Source of the DNA: Rhodoblastus sp963703385
GTDB taxonomy: Bacteria > Pseudomonadota > Alphaproteobacteria > Rhizobiales > Beijerinckiaceae
Reading direction: 5' to 3'
Assembly (NCBI GenBank): GCA_963703385.1
Contig: OY969816.1
Location: forward strand, 124,001-188,000
Length of the DNA: 64,000 nt
A program made the position numbers and the translations under genes. The notes under the pieces were generated by a model. The model saw only the letters and a program-made list of their open reading frames with translations, ran no database searches and was not told where the DNA came from. This document shows positions 52,980-62,103 of the stretch, piece after piece. How positions within the stretch are numbered: the stretch's first letter is position 1; each line of letters starts with the position of its first letter.

Positions 52980-53684
52980 TCACGGGCTCATCGCGTCCCT
53001 GACCAGGAGCTGGGCGTTGGCGCGCAATCGCCGCCAGTCGCCGAGCCAGACAGGGTCGAAGCGCGCCTCGATCGACAGATCCTCGATCCTGAATTCGCTC
53101 GTGCAGGTGTTCGGCAGTCCGTCGGACGGGATTTTCGGGCGTTCGCACCGGGCGGAAAATTCCTCGCCGTCGGGCGGGGAGAGATAAAGGTCCTCGCCGG
53201 CGAAGGGCGAATGGTCCTCGAACCGCCGCCGCAGCAGCCCCCCCTGCGTCACCTGCGCTTCCGCCGCGAGAAAAGGCCCATAGCGTTCCGCCGGCGAGAC
53301 GGTCGACGCGCGCCCGTCGTCTTTCGGCGCCGGCTCGATCGAAAGGAAAATCTGGTTTCGGCCTTTGGCGTCGGTCTCGCCGGCGGCCGGAAGGCCGCGC
53401 GGATCGGCCGCGCCGGGGGTGAAGTCCGGCGCCAGAGCGACGAGATCGATCCGGTCGGGATCGGGCGACTCGGCGATTCGCACATAATTGGCGCGGAAAT
53501 GCAGGCGCCGCCCGGCGAGAACGAAGGTCAGCGTCTCTGTGGGCGGCGGCGATGGCCACAGGCGCCACAGGGCGAAGCCCGGGGCCAGCAGCAGCGGCGC
53601 GAGGCCGAGAAGGATGAGAATCTTGCGCAAGCGGTTCGAACGAAAGGCGGACGAAAAAGCGCGGGCATTTTTCCAGCGGCGCAT
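52980..53684 (-). CDS. Membrane-anchored hypothetical protein
   Basis: A 234-residue protein with one N-terminal membrane helix (KILILLGLAPLLLAPGFALW) and an extracytoplasmic domain that begins PPPTETLTFVLAGRRLHFRA. Two Cys residues (ARCERPKIPSDGLPNTC) could form a disulfide. The start at 53684 (MRRWKNARAF) avoids overlap with the divergent carbonic anhydrase-like gene. The family was not recognised. Confidence 0.65.
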   Translation of the reverse strand: MRRWKNARAFSSAFRSNRLRKILILLGLAPLLLAPGFALWRLWPSPPPTETLTFVLAGRRLHFRANYVRIAESPDPDRIDLVALAPDFTPGAADPRGLPAAGETDAKGRNQIFLSIEPAPKDDGRASTVSPAERYGPFLAAEAQVTQGGLLRRRFEDHSPFAGEDLYLSPPDGEEFSARCERPKIPSDGLPNTCTSEFRIEDLSIEARFDPVWLGDWRRLRANAQLLVRDAMSP

Positions 53685-53729
53685 TATCTTGGAGCCGATT
53701 ACGCCGGCCTTGGCAAGGGAATCGTGAGA

Positions 53730-54260
53730 ATGAGTCTCTATTCGCTCGACGGCGTCGCGCCGGAACTGCCGCGCGAAGGCCGCTTTTTCGTCGCGCCCGA
53801 CGCCAATCTGATCGGCCGGGTGCGGCTGCGCGAGGACGCAAATATCTGGTTTGGCGCGACCTTGCGCGGCGACAATGAATGGATCGATGTCGGGGAGCGC
53901 TCCAATGTGCAGGACCATTCGGTGCTGCACACCGACATGGGCTGCCCTCTGACCATCGGCGCCGACGTCACGATCGGGCATTCGGTGATCCTTCATGGCT
54001 GCGTCATCGGCGACGGCAGCCTGATCGGCATGGGCGCGACGATCATGAACAACGCGAGGATCGGGAGGTTCTGCATCGTCGGGGCCAACGCCCTGATCTC
54101 CGAAGGCAAGGAATTTCCCGATTATTCGCTGATCCTCGGCGCGCCGGCCAGGATTTCGCGCGCGCTTGAGCCGTCAGTGGCCGAAGGCCTGCTGAAAAGC
54201 GCACGCCATTATGTCGAGAATGGCCGCCGCTACGCCGCAGGCTTGAAGAAAATCGGGTAA
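53730..54260 (+). CDS. Gamma carbonic anhydrase-like protein
   Basis: A 176-residue left-handed beta-helix protein. Hexapeptide turns run from FVAPDANLIGRVRLREDANI; zinc-site histidines are in NVQDHSVLHTD, TIGHSVILHGC. GAPARISRALEP and the C-terminal helix KSARHYVENGRRY match the YrdA/CaiE/gamma-carbonic-anhydrase family. Many members bind zinc yet show no activity. It is divergent from the membrane-anchored protein at 52980. Confidence 0.9.
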   Translation: MSLYSLDGVAPELPREGRFFVAPDANLIGRVRLREDANIWFGATLRGDNEWIDVGERSNVQDHSVLHTDMGCPLTIGADVTIGHSVILHGCVIGDGSLIGMGATIMNNARIGRFCIVGANALISEGKEFPDYSLILGAPARISRALEPSVAEGLLKSARHYVENGRRYAAGLKKIG

Positions 54261-54320
54261 GCCAGATCTCGAAAGGCGGAAGCTGGTTTTGCGACCAGGC
54301 CAGGCGCGCCCGGCGCCCGC

Positions 54321-54953
54321 TCAAAGCACGACGTTTTCGTCGAACTGGTCGAACGACAGCGGCAAGGCGAACTCCACCGCCATGCCGTAATCGAACACGC
54401 GCACGACCCTGGCGCGGCGCCGGCCGATATGGATCAGGCTGCCCAGCGGCGGGCTTTTGGCGCAGGCGACCGCCGCGCCGGAGACGGAAATATCGACGAT
54501 CTTGGCGGGGACCGCGCTTGTGTCGGGCAGCCGAATGGTGGTGTTGAGTTCCTTGGGAATGATGCGCTCATGGCGACGGTCTTCGGGCAGACTGAGCGAC
54601 TTGCGGTTGGCCAGCCATGTCAGCTGATTGACGAGCTTTTCCTGCTTGGCCTGGGTCAGGATGGCGGTCATCGCGAATCCTTGCTCGAGATGACGCACGA
54701 TGACGCCCTCGATCCGGCCAAGGGCGTCGAAATAGGCGACGACCCGCTCGCCGATTTCGCCTTTGACCGGCGCGGTCAAAGCCAGGCCGCCGACCGACAC
54801 ATCGATGGTCTGGCAGGGAAACTCACGTCGATTCGCCAGCATGTAGCGTCCGATGAGCGAGAGCTTGACACGCTGGTGGCGCCGCCGCTCATGGGGATCG
54901 GTTATGATTTTCGCCTGAAGTTGCATTGCGATCGCCAAACGGTCCGCCTCCAT
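54321..54953 (-). CDS. Tandem PilZ domain protein
   Basis: A 210-residue protein with two PilZ-like domains. The first starts RRRHQRVKLSLIGRYML and has TIDVSVGGLAL; the second starts RRHERIIPKELNTTIRL and has IVDISVSGAAVA. The RxxxR and D/N-x-S-x-x-G motifs bind cyclic di-GMP in active PilZ domains. It could link c-di-GMP to motility or polysaccharide output in this organism, which is inference. Confidence 0.88.
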   Translation of the reverse strand: MEADRLAIAMQLQAKIITDPHERRRHQRVKLSLIGRYMLANRREFPCQTIDVSVGGLALTAPVKGEIGERVVAYFDALGRIEGVIVRHLEQGFAMTAILTQAKQEKLVNQLTWLANRKSLSLPEDRRHERIIPKELNTTIRLPDTSAVPAKIVDISVSGAAVACAKSPPLGSLIHIGRRRARVVRVFDYGMAVEFALPLSFDQFDENVVL

Positions 54954-55042
54954 CGCCGGTAATATAGCCGCTCGCCTGTTAATTCATTGTTACGGACGGG
55001 TTTACCGCCCACCGCCGCAGTCTTGCTCTAATATTGGGCAGA

Positions 55043-55663
55043 TCAAATCTGGCGTCCGCCACGAATGACGAAGAAGGACCGGCGCCGTGTCTTGACGCGA
55101 TTCGCGAGATCCGAGGGTCGCAGGGCCCGCTCGCTGTCGGATGCGGCAAGCGGGTCGGAATCGGCGTCCCGATTCTCGTCGATGAACCGCATGGCGACCA
55201 TCCGAAGGTGGTCGGCGCGGCGCAGGCTGAACCAGGAGGGAACGCCGGTCGGCGTCAGCATCCCGAGGACGCGCGAGTGGGTCTGGCCGTTATGGCGCAG
55301 CGGAAGCAGCAGCAACTCCAGATGCGCCGGCGGCTCATCGGCCTGTTCGGCGACCAGTCCGGCCACGACGGGCCGCGCGCCGTCCACCACGGCGGAGGCC
55401 ATTTCACTTGCGGCGGCCCTGTCCTCCGGGGCGAATAGTCCGACGAAGGAATGGCCCTTGAGTTCATCGAGGAACAGGGCGTTCAGCCGCGAGCCGGAAA
55501 CGCGGACAGGGAACTGGCGCTCTTGGTCCACCTCAAGGATCATGGTGTCGGCCAGAATGTGACGGATTTCGCTCGGATCGATGTCCTCGCGAGCCGGCGA
55601 GAGGCGCGCGCCCCTCAATCTGTTCCAATAGCTGTAAAGCTCCTGGGTCGCCGCCTGTCTCAT
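55043..55663 (-). CDS. PAS_5 domain protein
   Basis: A 206-residue soluble protein whose core (residues 8-155) matches the PAS_5 family: ELYSYWNRLRGARLSPARED, IRHILADTMILEVDQERQF, VRVSGSRLNALFLDELKGHS and LLPLRHNGQTHSRVLGMLTP. The tail is basic (KTRRRSFFVIRGG). PAS_5 proteins are common in alphaproteobacteria; the ligand and output are unknown. It is near the PilZ gene on the same strand but separated by about 90 bases. Confidence 0.85.
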   Translation of the reverse strand: MRQAATQELYSYWNRLRGARLSPAREDIDPSEIRHILADTMILEVDQERQFPVRVSGSRLNALFLDELKGHSFVGLFAPEDRAAASEMASAVVDGARPVVAGLVAEQADEPPAHLELLLLPLRHNGQTHSRVLGMLTPTGVPSWFSLRRADHLRMVAMRFIDENRDADSDPLAASDSERALRPSDLANRVKTRRRSFFVIRGGRQI

Positions 55664-55822
55664 CCTCCCGTCCTTTTCTTTTTTCGGGCCAGCGGCGTTT
55701 CATTTTGGATCAGCGCGCCGGGCTGGGCGGTTTACGCGAAATTAACCTGCGAAATTCGGGCCAGGGCGCGGCGCGCGCAAGCCGCGCCCCACGCGGAAAT
55801 TAATCTTAACAGGAGGTTGACA

Positions 55823-55978
55823 TTGCAAAGGCGTTACGACTTTGGCAATGTTTCTTCGTCGAGGCGGCGCGGATACGGCGACACGGATCGGGCGACGCAA
55901 CGGAAGGATGAATTCGGAAAGCTGATTTTGAACGTTTTTTGGTCTGCCGCGTTCTTGCTCGGGATTGTCGGCGGTTGA
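55823..55978 (+). CDS. Small membrane-anchored protein (51 aa)
   Basis: A perfect AGGAGG at 55811-55816 lies 6 bases before a TTG start. The 51-residue product has a charged N-terminus (RRYDFGNVSSSRRRGYGDTD) and a C-terminal hydrophobic segment (LILNVFWSAAFLLGIVGG) that probably spans the membrane. The start codon sits in a hairpin (CATTGCAAAG / CTTTGGCAATG). A terminator follows at 56047. The family is unknown. Confidence 0.5.
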   Translation: MQRRYDFGNVSSSRRRGYGDTDRATQRKDEFGKLILNVFWSAAFLLGIVGG

Positions 55979-56046
55979 TAAGCTCCAGCATCGGTCGGAA
56001 CGATCACGACCGAAGCGCGGGAGCCGGACGGTTAAACGTCATTGCG

Positions 56047-56083
56047 AAAAGGGGGAGAGCCAGCTCCAGCTCTCCCCCTTTTT
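56047..56083 (+). terminator. Rho-independent terminator
   Basis: AAAAGGGGGAGAGC and GCTCTCCCCCTTTTTT form a strong hairpin with a short loop and a T-tract on the plus strand. It ends transcription of the small gene at 55823 before the rhomboid gene. Confidence 0.8.
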
Positions 56084-56112
56084 TCTGCGGTCGAAAGGGG
56101 AGGGCGCCGGCG

Positions 56113-56886
56113 ATGCGCGAACGCGGACGCGAGCCGATCTTCAACCTGCCGCCGGTGATCGTCTTCCTTCTGGCGGTCCTGACCATGATCCAGGTCGCGC
56201 GCGGCCAGATCCCGCCCGAACTGGACGGCGCGATTATCGCCACGTTCGGCTTCACGCCCGCGCGATTCGCTTTTGTTTTCGATCAGAAGGCTGTGCTCGA
56301 CCATCTGAACGAGATCGCCCGCCAATCCGACATTCAGGCCCAGATCGGCGCCTTTTTCCTGACCCATGCGCCGCCGTCCTGGCTCTGGTTCACGCCTTTG
56401 TCCTACGCCTTCCTGCATGGCGGCGCGACGCATCTGATCTTCAACGGAATCTGGCTCGCCGCTTTCGGCTCCCCGGTGGCGCGGCGCTTCGGAACGGCCC
56501 GCTTTCTGCTGCTCGGCGGCTTGGGGGCGGTCGCCGGCGCGGCGGCCTATCTGGCGGTCCATCCGCTCGAACTGGCGCCGATGATCGGCGCCTCGGCGGC
56601 GATTTCCGCTTTCATGGGGGCGGCGGCGCGTTTCGTTTTTCCCATCCGCGGGCTTTATCGCGCGGATGCGATCATCGAACAGCCGATGCAGAGCCTTCGG
56701 GAAATGATCGCCAACGTCCAGACCATGGCCTTTGTCGCGTTCTGGTTCGTCTCCAACCTGCTCATAGGGCTCGGAGGCCAGACTTTCGGCTTTTCGGAGG
56801 CCCCGATCGCCTGGGAGGCGCATATCGGCGGCTTCGTCGCCGGTCTGTTTTTCGCGCCGATATTCAACCAAAGACGCAAAAGATGA
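56113..56886 (+). CDS. Rhomboid family intramembrane protease
   Basis: A 257-residue protein with about six membrane helices. The HxxxN motif is in GGATHLIFNGIW (His107, Asn111), the catalytic serine is Ser161 (MIGASAAISAFMGA) and the catalytic His is His237 (AWEAHIGGFVAG). The usual GxSG is GASA here, so the Gly after Ser is replaced by Ala. It would cleave membrane proteins within the bilayer. The start is after AGGGGAGGG. Confidence 0.85.
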   Translation: MRERGREPIFNLPPVIVFLLAVLTMIQVARGQIPPELDGAIIATFGFTPARFAFVFDQKAVLDHLNEIARQSDIQAQIGAFFLTHAPPSWLWFTPLSYAFLHGGATHLIFNGIWLAAFGSPVARRFGTARFLLLGGLGAVAGAAAYLAVHPLELAPMIGASAAISAFMGAAARFVFPIRGLYRADAIIEQPMQSLREMIANVQTMAFVAFWFVSNLLIGLGGQTFGFSEAPIAWEAHIGGFVAGLFFAPIFNQRRKR

Positions 56887-56979
56887 GGGCGAAGCCCTCG
56901 CTTGCGCTCTTTTGCGAACGGGGGCATCCTTTATCCAATCAAGGGTAAAAAAACACAAAATCCCAAGGGGAGGAATTCC

Positions 56980-57411
56980 ATGAGCGTGGCGTTCATTCTT
57001 GCAGCCAAAGGTCACGACGTCGCCACAACCCAGCCGCATCGCACGATGCAGGAAGCGGCGACCCTTCTCGCCGACAAGGGGATCGGCGCGCTGATCGTCA
57101 CCGGCGGCGGCGGCGAGGTGCTGGGCGTCCTGTCGGAGCGCGACATCATGCGCGCGATCGGCCACCACGGCGCCGGCGCCCTTCAGGATCCGGTGTCGAA
57201 ACATATGACCGTCAAGGTCGCCACGGCCAGCATGGACGAATCGATCGAAAGCGTGATGGAGCGGATGACCAACGGGCGCTTCCGCCACCTTCCCGTTCTC
57301 GAAAACGGCCGGCTCGCCGGCGTGATCTCGATCGGCGACGTGGTCAAGAACCGGCTCGACGGGCTGGAATCCGAACATCGCGCCATGCGCGACTATATCG
57401 CCACCGCCTGA
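56980..57411 (+). CDS. CBS domain pair protein
   Basis: A 143-residue protein made of two CBS domains (residues 8-65 and 75-135): TMQEAATLLADKGIGALIVT, VLGVLSERDIMRAIGHHG, SIESVMERMTNGRFRHLPVL and LAGVISIGDVVKNRL. Such pairs bind adenine nucleotides and sense energy status. GGGGAGGAATTCC lies before the ATG. A hairpin at the end acts as terminator. Confidence 0.92.
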   Translation: MSVAFILAAKGHDVATTQPHRTMQEAATLLADKGIGALIVTGGGGEVLGVLSERDIMRAIGHHGAGALQDPVSKHMTVKVATASMDESIESVMERMTNGRFRHLPVLENGRLAGVISIGDVVKNRLDGLESEHRAMRDYIATA

Positions 57412-57444
57412 TGCGAATTCCGAATGAAGCATTCGGAATTCGCA
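57412..57444. terminator. Bidirectional hairpin within a family 3 repeat
   Basis: Perfect 15-base arms (TGCGAATTCCGAATG / CATTCGGAATTCGCA) flank an AAG loop. It sits between the converging CBS and patatin-like genes and forms the left part of a dispersed repeat. Confidence 0.6.
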
Positions 57445-57485
57445 ATCCGCTGGCGTTTTCGCGGAGTGCGGCGCAATCCGGCGCA
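57415..57485. repeat. Dispersed repeat, family 3, copy B
   Basis: The stretch CATTCGGAATT...CGCTGGCGTTTTCGCGGAGTGCGG aligns with 45262-45335. The two copies share the palindrome half and the GCTGGCGTTT-CGCGGA-TGCGG core. Confidence 0.55.
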
Positions 57486-57508
57486 AACCCTATGAGGCGG
57501 CGGGGCGC

Positions 57509-58528
57509 TCAGCCTTTCGCGCTCCCGCCGTCGAAGCGGCGCTCCAGCGCCGCGATTTCGGCGATGTCATTGAGCGCGCGGCGCGCCGCCTCGCGGCCGA
57601 GCGCGATCAGTTCGTCGGCGCGGTGGAAATCGAAAAGGCCGATCCTGGACAGCCGGGCGGCGATCAGCACGTCGGGCGGGTCGCCCGCGAGCCGCGAGCG
57701 CGCGATGCGGTCCTGGGTGATGTTGAAAGCGTCGAGCATGGCCGCCGCAATGCCCGGCGCGCCATTGGCCGCGCGCCCGAACTGCCGGCGCAACTGGCGC
57801 GCGTCGGTCGCGCGCCAGCTCGATTCTTCCGCCGCCGTGGCCGGATGCTGCGGCGCCGTCGCCATTGCGGCGGCGTCGGCGATCAGGGTTCCGCGATAGG
57901 CGGCGTCGCCAACCAGATTGACCGCGATCACCAGCTCGGCGCCCATGGCGCGGCACAAGGTGACGGGCACCGGATTGACCAGCGCGCCGTCGAACAGCCA
58001 GCGGCCGTCGATCTGCAAGGGCTCGAAAACGCCCGGCAGGGCGTAGGAGGCGCGGATGGCGTGGACGAGATCGCCCTTGCGCAGCCAGACCTCGTGCCCG
58101 GCCCCGATTTCCGTCGCCACCGCGCCGAAGGCGATCGGCAGGTCCTCGATGCGCCGGTCTTCGAGCTCCCGCGACAACTCGTCCCGCAATTTGCCGCCTG
58201 ACAACATGCCGGCGCCGGAAAGCGCCAGGTCCATCAGCGAAAAGACGCGGCGCCGCGTCAGCGAACGGGCGAATGTTTCCAGCTCCGCGAGCTTTCCGGC
58301 GGCAAAGCAGCCGCCGACCACCGCGCCGACCGAACTGCCGGCGACGACGTCGATCGGCACCTGACGCGCCGCAAGTTCCTGCAGCACGCCGATATGGCAC
58401 CAGCCGCGCGCGGCGCCGGAGCCGAGCGCAAGGCCGATGCGCGGCGGACGCGCGCGCTCGCCGCCGTCGCGCGCCGCCGAGAAGGACTCGCCGGCTCTTT
58501 CGAAAGTCTTCCAATTAAAACCGAACAT
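57509..58528 (-). CDS. Patatin-like phospholipase (RssA family)
   Basis: A 339-residue soluble lipid acyl hydrolase. The oxyanion loop is LGSGAARGW, the nucleophile elbow is GSSVG (Ser66), and the catalytic Asp is Asp180 in DGALVNPVP. The C-terminal extension is helical. Members of the RssA/YchK group act on phospholipids or lysophospholipids at the membrane; the exact role is unknown. The ATG at 58528 (MFGFNWKTFE) is preferred to upstream codons. Confidence 0.9.
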   Translation of the reverse strand: MFGFNWKTFERAGESFSAARDGGERARPPRIGLALGSGAARGWCHIGVLQELAARQVPIDVVAGSSVGAVVGGCFAAGKLAELETFARSLTRRRVFSLMDLALSGAGMLSGGKLRDELSRELEDRRIEDLPIAFGAVATEIGAGHEVWLRKGDLVHAIRASYALPGVFEPLQIDGRWLFDGALVNPVPVTLCRAMGAELVIAVNLVGDAAYRGTLIADAAAMATAPQHPATAAEESSWRATDARQLRRQFGRAANGAPGIAAAMLDAFNITQDRIARSRLAGDPPDVLIAARLSRIGLFDFHRADELIALGREAARRALNDIAEIAALERRFDGGSAKG

Positions 58529-58805
58529 GGCCCGGTCCTCATTTGAGACTGCCGCCTGAATTCGCTCCCCGAAGCAAATAATCTGCCATCGCCCGCGCTT
58601 GCGCCGGGCCATTCGCATTTTTTGTTAATGTCGAGGCTGCGCGCGAATTCTTGCGGAACGTTTAAAAGTGTTCTCATTGGATATGGGCGCCTCAGGCGGC
58701 TGACGCTAGTCCCACCGACGAGCTTTAGCGCCAAACTGTTGCGCCGCTTTGACCGCGGCGGCGAATTGGGCTAGCCCCTCGGCGCAAGGAAAACCGGGGT
58801 CAGCC

Positions 58806-60584
58806 ATGAACATCTTTGCCGAATTCCACGCCCGCATCGCCGCGCTTTTGCAGAAGATGGGCGCGGAGGGGCGTCTGCCGACGTCGCTCGACATGGCGCG
58901 TTTCGTGGTCGAGCCGCCGCGCGACGCGAGCCTCGGCGATCTCGCCTGCAACGCCGCCATGGTTTATGCGAAAGAGGTCAACGCCTCATTTCCCAATCCG
59001 CGCCAGCTGGCAACCGAACTCGCGGCGGAGTTGAGCGAAATGCCGGAGGTCGAGCAGGCCGAGGTCGCGGGGCCGGGCTTCCTCAATATCCGCCTCAAGA
59101 CCACGGTCTACGCCGACATTTTGCGCACGATCCTGCGCGAGGGGAAAAATTTTGGCCGCGGCGCCTCTGGCAGGGTCCAGGCGAAAAAAGTCAATGTCGA
59201 ATATGTCTCGGCCAATCCGACCGGGCCGATGCATGTCGGCCACGGCCGCGGCGCGGTTTTTGGCGACGCCCTTGCCAATCTGCTGGAGTTTTCCGGCTCG
59301 CAGGTCACCCGCGAATATTACATCAACGACGCCGGCGCCCAGGTCGACGTGCTCGCCCGCTCGGCTCATCTGCGCTATCTCGAAGCGTTGGGCGAGACCG
59401 TGACCGTTCCGGAAGGTTTTTATCCCGGCGATTATCTCAAGCCCGTCGGCGCGGCGCTCGCGGCAAAATATGGGGAAAGCCTGCGCGGCAAGGCGGAGGG
59501 CGAATGGCTGGCGCCGGTGCGCGCCTTCGCCATCGACGCGATGATGGACATGATCCGCGACGATCTCGCGGCGCTGAACATCACCCACGAGGTTTTCTTT
59601 TCCGAGCGCAGCCTGCATGACAATGCGAATGGTCCTTCGGACGTCGCGACCGCCATTGAGGATTTGCGCGAAAAAGGGCTGATCTACCAGGGCCGCCTGC
59701 CGCCGCCCAAGGGCCAATTGCCGGACGATTGGGAGGATCGCGAGCAGACCTTGTTCCGTTCGACCGGCTTCGGCGACGACGTCGATCGCCCGTTGAAGAA
59801 ATCCGACGGCGCCTTCACCTATTTCGCCTCCGACATCGCCTATCACCGCAAGAAGATCGTGGCCGGCTATGACGTGCTGGTCGACGTCTGGGGCGCGGAT
59901 CATGGCGGCTATGTCAAGCGCATGAGCGCGGCGGTGGCGGCCCTTTCGGACGGAAGAGTCGCGCTCGATGTGAAATTGTGCCAGCTGGTGAAGCTGATGC
60001 GCGATGGCGAGCCGGTGAAAATGTCGAAACGCTCCGGCGATTTCGTCACCTTGCGCGAAGTCGTGGACGAGGTCGGCGTGGACGCCGCGCGCTTCATGAT
60101 GCTCTATCGCAAGAACGACGCGCCGCTCGAATTCGATCTCGCCAAGGTGATCGAGCAATCGAAGGACAATCCGGTCTTCTATGTGCAATACGCCCACGCC
60201 CGCGCCCGTTCCGTGCTGCGCCAGGCCGTGGCGGCTTTTCCCGATCTCGATGTCTCGCCGGCGCGCCTCGCCGGATCCGACCTTGCGTTGCTGGACGACG
60301 AGAACGAATGGGCGCTGATCAGGTTGCTGGCGCAATATCCGCGCGTTGTCGAAAGCGCCGCGAGCGCGCACGAACCGCATCGATTGGCCTTTTACCTGCA
60401 CGATGTCGCGAGTTTTTTCCATTCGCATTGGAATCGGGGCAAAGATCAGCCACAATTACGCTTTGTTAATCAAGATCGTAGAGATTTGACCTGCGCCAGG
60501 CTCGCCCTCGTGACAGGGTTAATGAATGTCCTGGCGTCTGGATTGTTCGTCTTAGGTGTTAAAGCGCCGGAAGAGATGCGCTAG
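58806..60584 (+). CDS. argS: Arginyl-tRNA synthetase
   Basis: A 592-residue class I synthetase that charges tRNA-Arg. It has the N-terminal Add-1 domain, the HIGH-type motif HVGH at residues 143-146 (NPTGPMHVGHGRG), the KMSKRSG motif in GEPVKMSKRSGDF, and a C-terminal DALR domain (PHRLAFYLHDVASFFH). Length and features are complete. It heads the argS-SPOR-nagZ-scpA series typical of Hyphomicrobiales. Confidence 0.97.
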   Translation: MNIFAEFHARIAALLQKMGAEGRLPTSLDMARFVVEPPRDASLGDLACNAAMVYAKEVNASFPNPRQLATELAAELSEMPEVEQAEVAGPGFLNIRLKTTVYADILRTILREGKNFGRGASGRVQAKKVNVEYVSANPTGPMHVGHGRGAVFGDALANLLEFSGSQVTREYYINDAGAQVDVLARSAHLRYLEALGETVTVPEGFYPGDYLKPVGAALAAKYGESLRGKAEGEWLAPVRAFAIDAMMDMIRDDLAALNITHEVFFSERSLHDNANGPSDVATAIEDLREKGLIYQGRLPPPKGQLPDDWEDREQTLFRSTGFGDDVDRPLKKSDGAFTYFASDIAYHRKKIVAGYDVLVDVWGADHGGYVKRMSAAVAALSDGRVALDVKLCQLVKLMRDGEPVKMSKRSGDFVTLREVVDEVGVDAARFMMLYRKNDAPLEFDLAKVIEQSKDNPVFYVQYAHARARSVLRQAVAAFPDLDVSPARLAGSDLALLDDENEWALIRLLAQYPRVVESAASAHEPHRLAFYLHDVASFFHSHWNRGKDQPQLRFVNQDRRDLTCARLALVTGLMNVLASGLFVLGVKAPEEMR

Positions 60585-60657
60585 TCTTCGCGCATGGGTC
60601 CTTCCTGGAGGAGGGGCGCTCCCCCGCGGCGCTTTGCGTCGACAGTGAGGGTTGGTC

Positions 60658-62082
60658 ATGGGTGAGTTTGCCGCCAAGTTTCGTCCGGAGGTCGATCTGG
60701 ACGAGTTCGAACGTCGCCTGCGCGCCGCAGCGCCCATGCATCAGCCGCACCCGGAGGAGGCCGCCGATCCGCTCGCGGAACTCGCCCGTCTCGTCAACAG
60801 CGAGGCGATGGCGGGGCGCAGGGATCCTTTCGAGGCCTTGTTCCGGGCCCAGTCCGCAGTGGCCGAGGAACGCGACGCGGCGCAGGCCCGTCCCGCCGAT
60901 GAACCGCCGGCGGTCGCGCCTTTCGGCCTGCGCGAGCCTTATTTCGGCCAGTTGCGGGGCAGCGACGGCCAATTCGCCGCCGAGGCGGCGCAACACGAAT
61001 ACGCCCATCCCGACGAGACCTATGGCTATGCGGACGAGGCCTATGCCGCGGACCCGCTGCCCTATCAGGAATCGGCGCCGGCCTGGGCCGAAGCGCCCCG
61101 CCAAGAGGCGCGCGACGAGCAGGCGCGCGACGAGCAGGCCTGGCCGGCGGCCTTCGGCGAAGCCGCGCCGGCCGAGCCCGCGCCCCGCATCCGCCGCAAG
61201 GTGATGTATGGCATGGCCGTGATCATGGCGGTCGGCGTCGTCGGCGTCGCCGGTCTCCTGACCCTGCGGCATCGATCGGCAAATCATGAGGTCGCGACCA
61301 TTCAGCCGGACACCGCGCCGGCGCGCGTCGCGCCCGCGCAGGTCGAGGGCGCCTCGGCGCCGGAAGGCCAGACCCTGTTCGACCACAAGGGCGGCGCCGG
61401 CGTCGCGAAGGTCGTCGCCGGCGCCGAACAGCCGGCGGACCTGAAAGCCGCCGTGAACAATGCCCAGACCGCGGGCGGAGCGGCAAGCGTCGCCACGCCC
61501 GCCCCGCCGACGCCGTCGGACCAGGCGGCCCAGGGGCCCCAGACCGATTCCCTGTTCCCGCCGGCCAGAAAAGTCAGAACCGTCGCGGTGCGCGCCGATG
61601 GCAGCGTCATCGCCGGCGCCGCCGCGCCTTCGCCCCTGACCAGCGCCTTGCCGACCATGGCCGCCTCCGCCCCGCCGCCCGATGTGACGCCTGCGTCGAC
61701 GAGCGCGCCGGCCGCCAAGTCCACCCAGCGCGCCCATGCGCTGACCGCGTCCGCGCCGACCGCCGCGGCTCACGCCAAGGCCCCCAAAGCGTCCAGCACG
61801 CCCAAGGCGGCAGCCGCCCAGGTGGCGGCCGGCGCAAGCGGAGCCTATGCCGTCCAGCTTTCCGGCGAGCCCCGCGAGGCCGACGCCCGCGCCGCGGCGA
61901 AGCGCCTGTCGGCCAAGTATTCCAGCGCGCTGGAGGGCCGTCACGCGGTTCCCGTCAAGGCCAGCATCGGCAGCCGCACGGTCTGGCGCGTGCGCGTCGG
62001 TCATCTCTCCGAGGAAAAGGCCAAGAGCATGTGCGCGGCGGTCAAATCCGCAGGCGGCTCGTGCTTCATCGCCAGGGATTGA
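60658..62082 (+). CDS. SPOR domain protein
   Basis: A 474-residue bitopic protein. The cytoplasmic part (residues 1-180) is acidic and Pro/Ala-rich; one membrane helix follows (VMYGMAVIMAVGVVGVAGLL), then a long Ala/Pro linker and a C-terminal SPOR domain (GAYAVQLSGEPREADARAAA, TVWRVRVGHLSEEKAKSMCA). SPOR domains bind denuded peptidoglycan at the septum. The ATG at 60658 is chosen. Its gene is between argS and nagZ, as usual in this order of bacteria. Confidence 0.9.
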   Translation: MGEFAAKFRPEVDLDEFERRLRAAAPMHQPHPEEAADPLAELARLVNSEAMAGRRDPFEALFRAQSAVAEERDAAQARPADEPPAVAPFGLREPYFGQLRGSDGQFAAEAAQHEYAHPDETYGYADEAYAADPLPYQESAPAWAEAPRQEARDEQARDEQAWPAAFGEAAPAEPAPRIRRKVMYGMAVIMAVGVVGVAGLLTLRHRSANHEVATIQPDTAPARVAPAQVEGASAPEGQTLFDHKGGAGVAKVVAGAEQPADLKAAVNNAQTAGGAASVATPAPPTPSDQAAQGPQTDSLFPPARKVRTVAVRADGSVIAGAAAPSPLTSALPTMAASAPPPDVTPASTSAPAAKSTQRAHALTASAPTAAAHAKAPKASSTPKAAAAQVAAGASGAYAVQLSGEPREADARAAAKRLSAKYSSALEGRHAVPVKASIGSRTVWRVRVGHLSEEKAKSMCAAVKSAGGSCFIARD

Positions 62083-62103
62083 ACCGGCAGGGATTGAGCG
62101 GGC

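Noticed and set aside
55738..55800. A GC-rich inverted sequence (GGGCGCGGCGCGCGCAAGCCGCGCCC) before the small membrane protein gene.
   Set aside because: It could be a terminator or leader hairpin, but there is no T-tract and no upstream gene on that strand to end.
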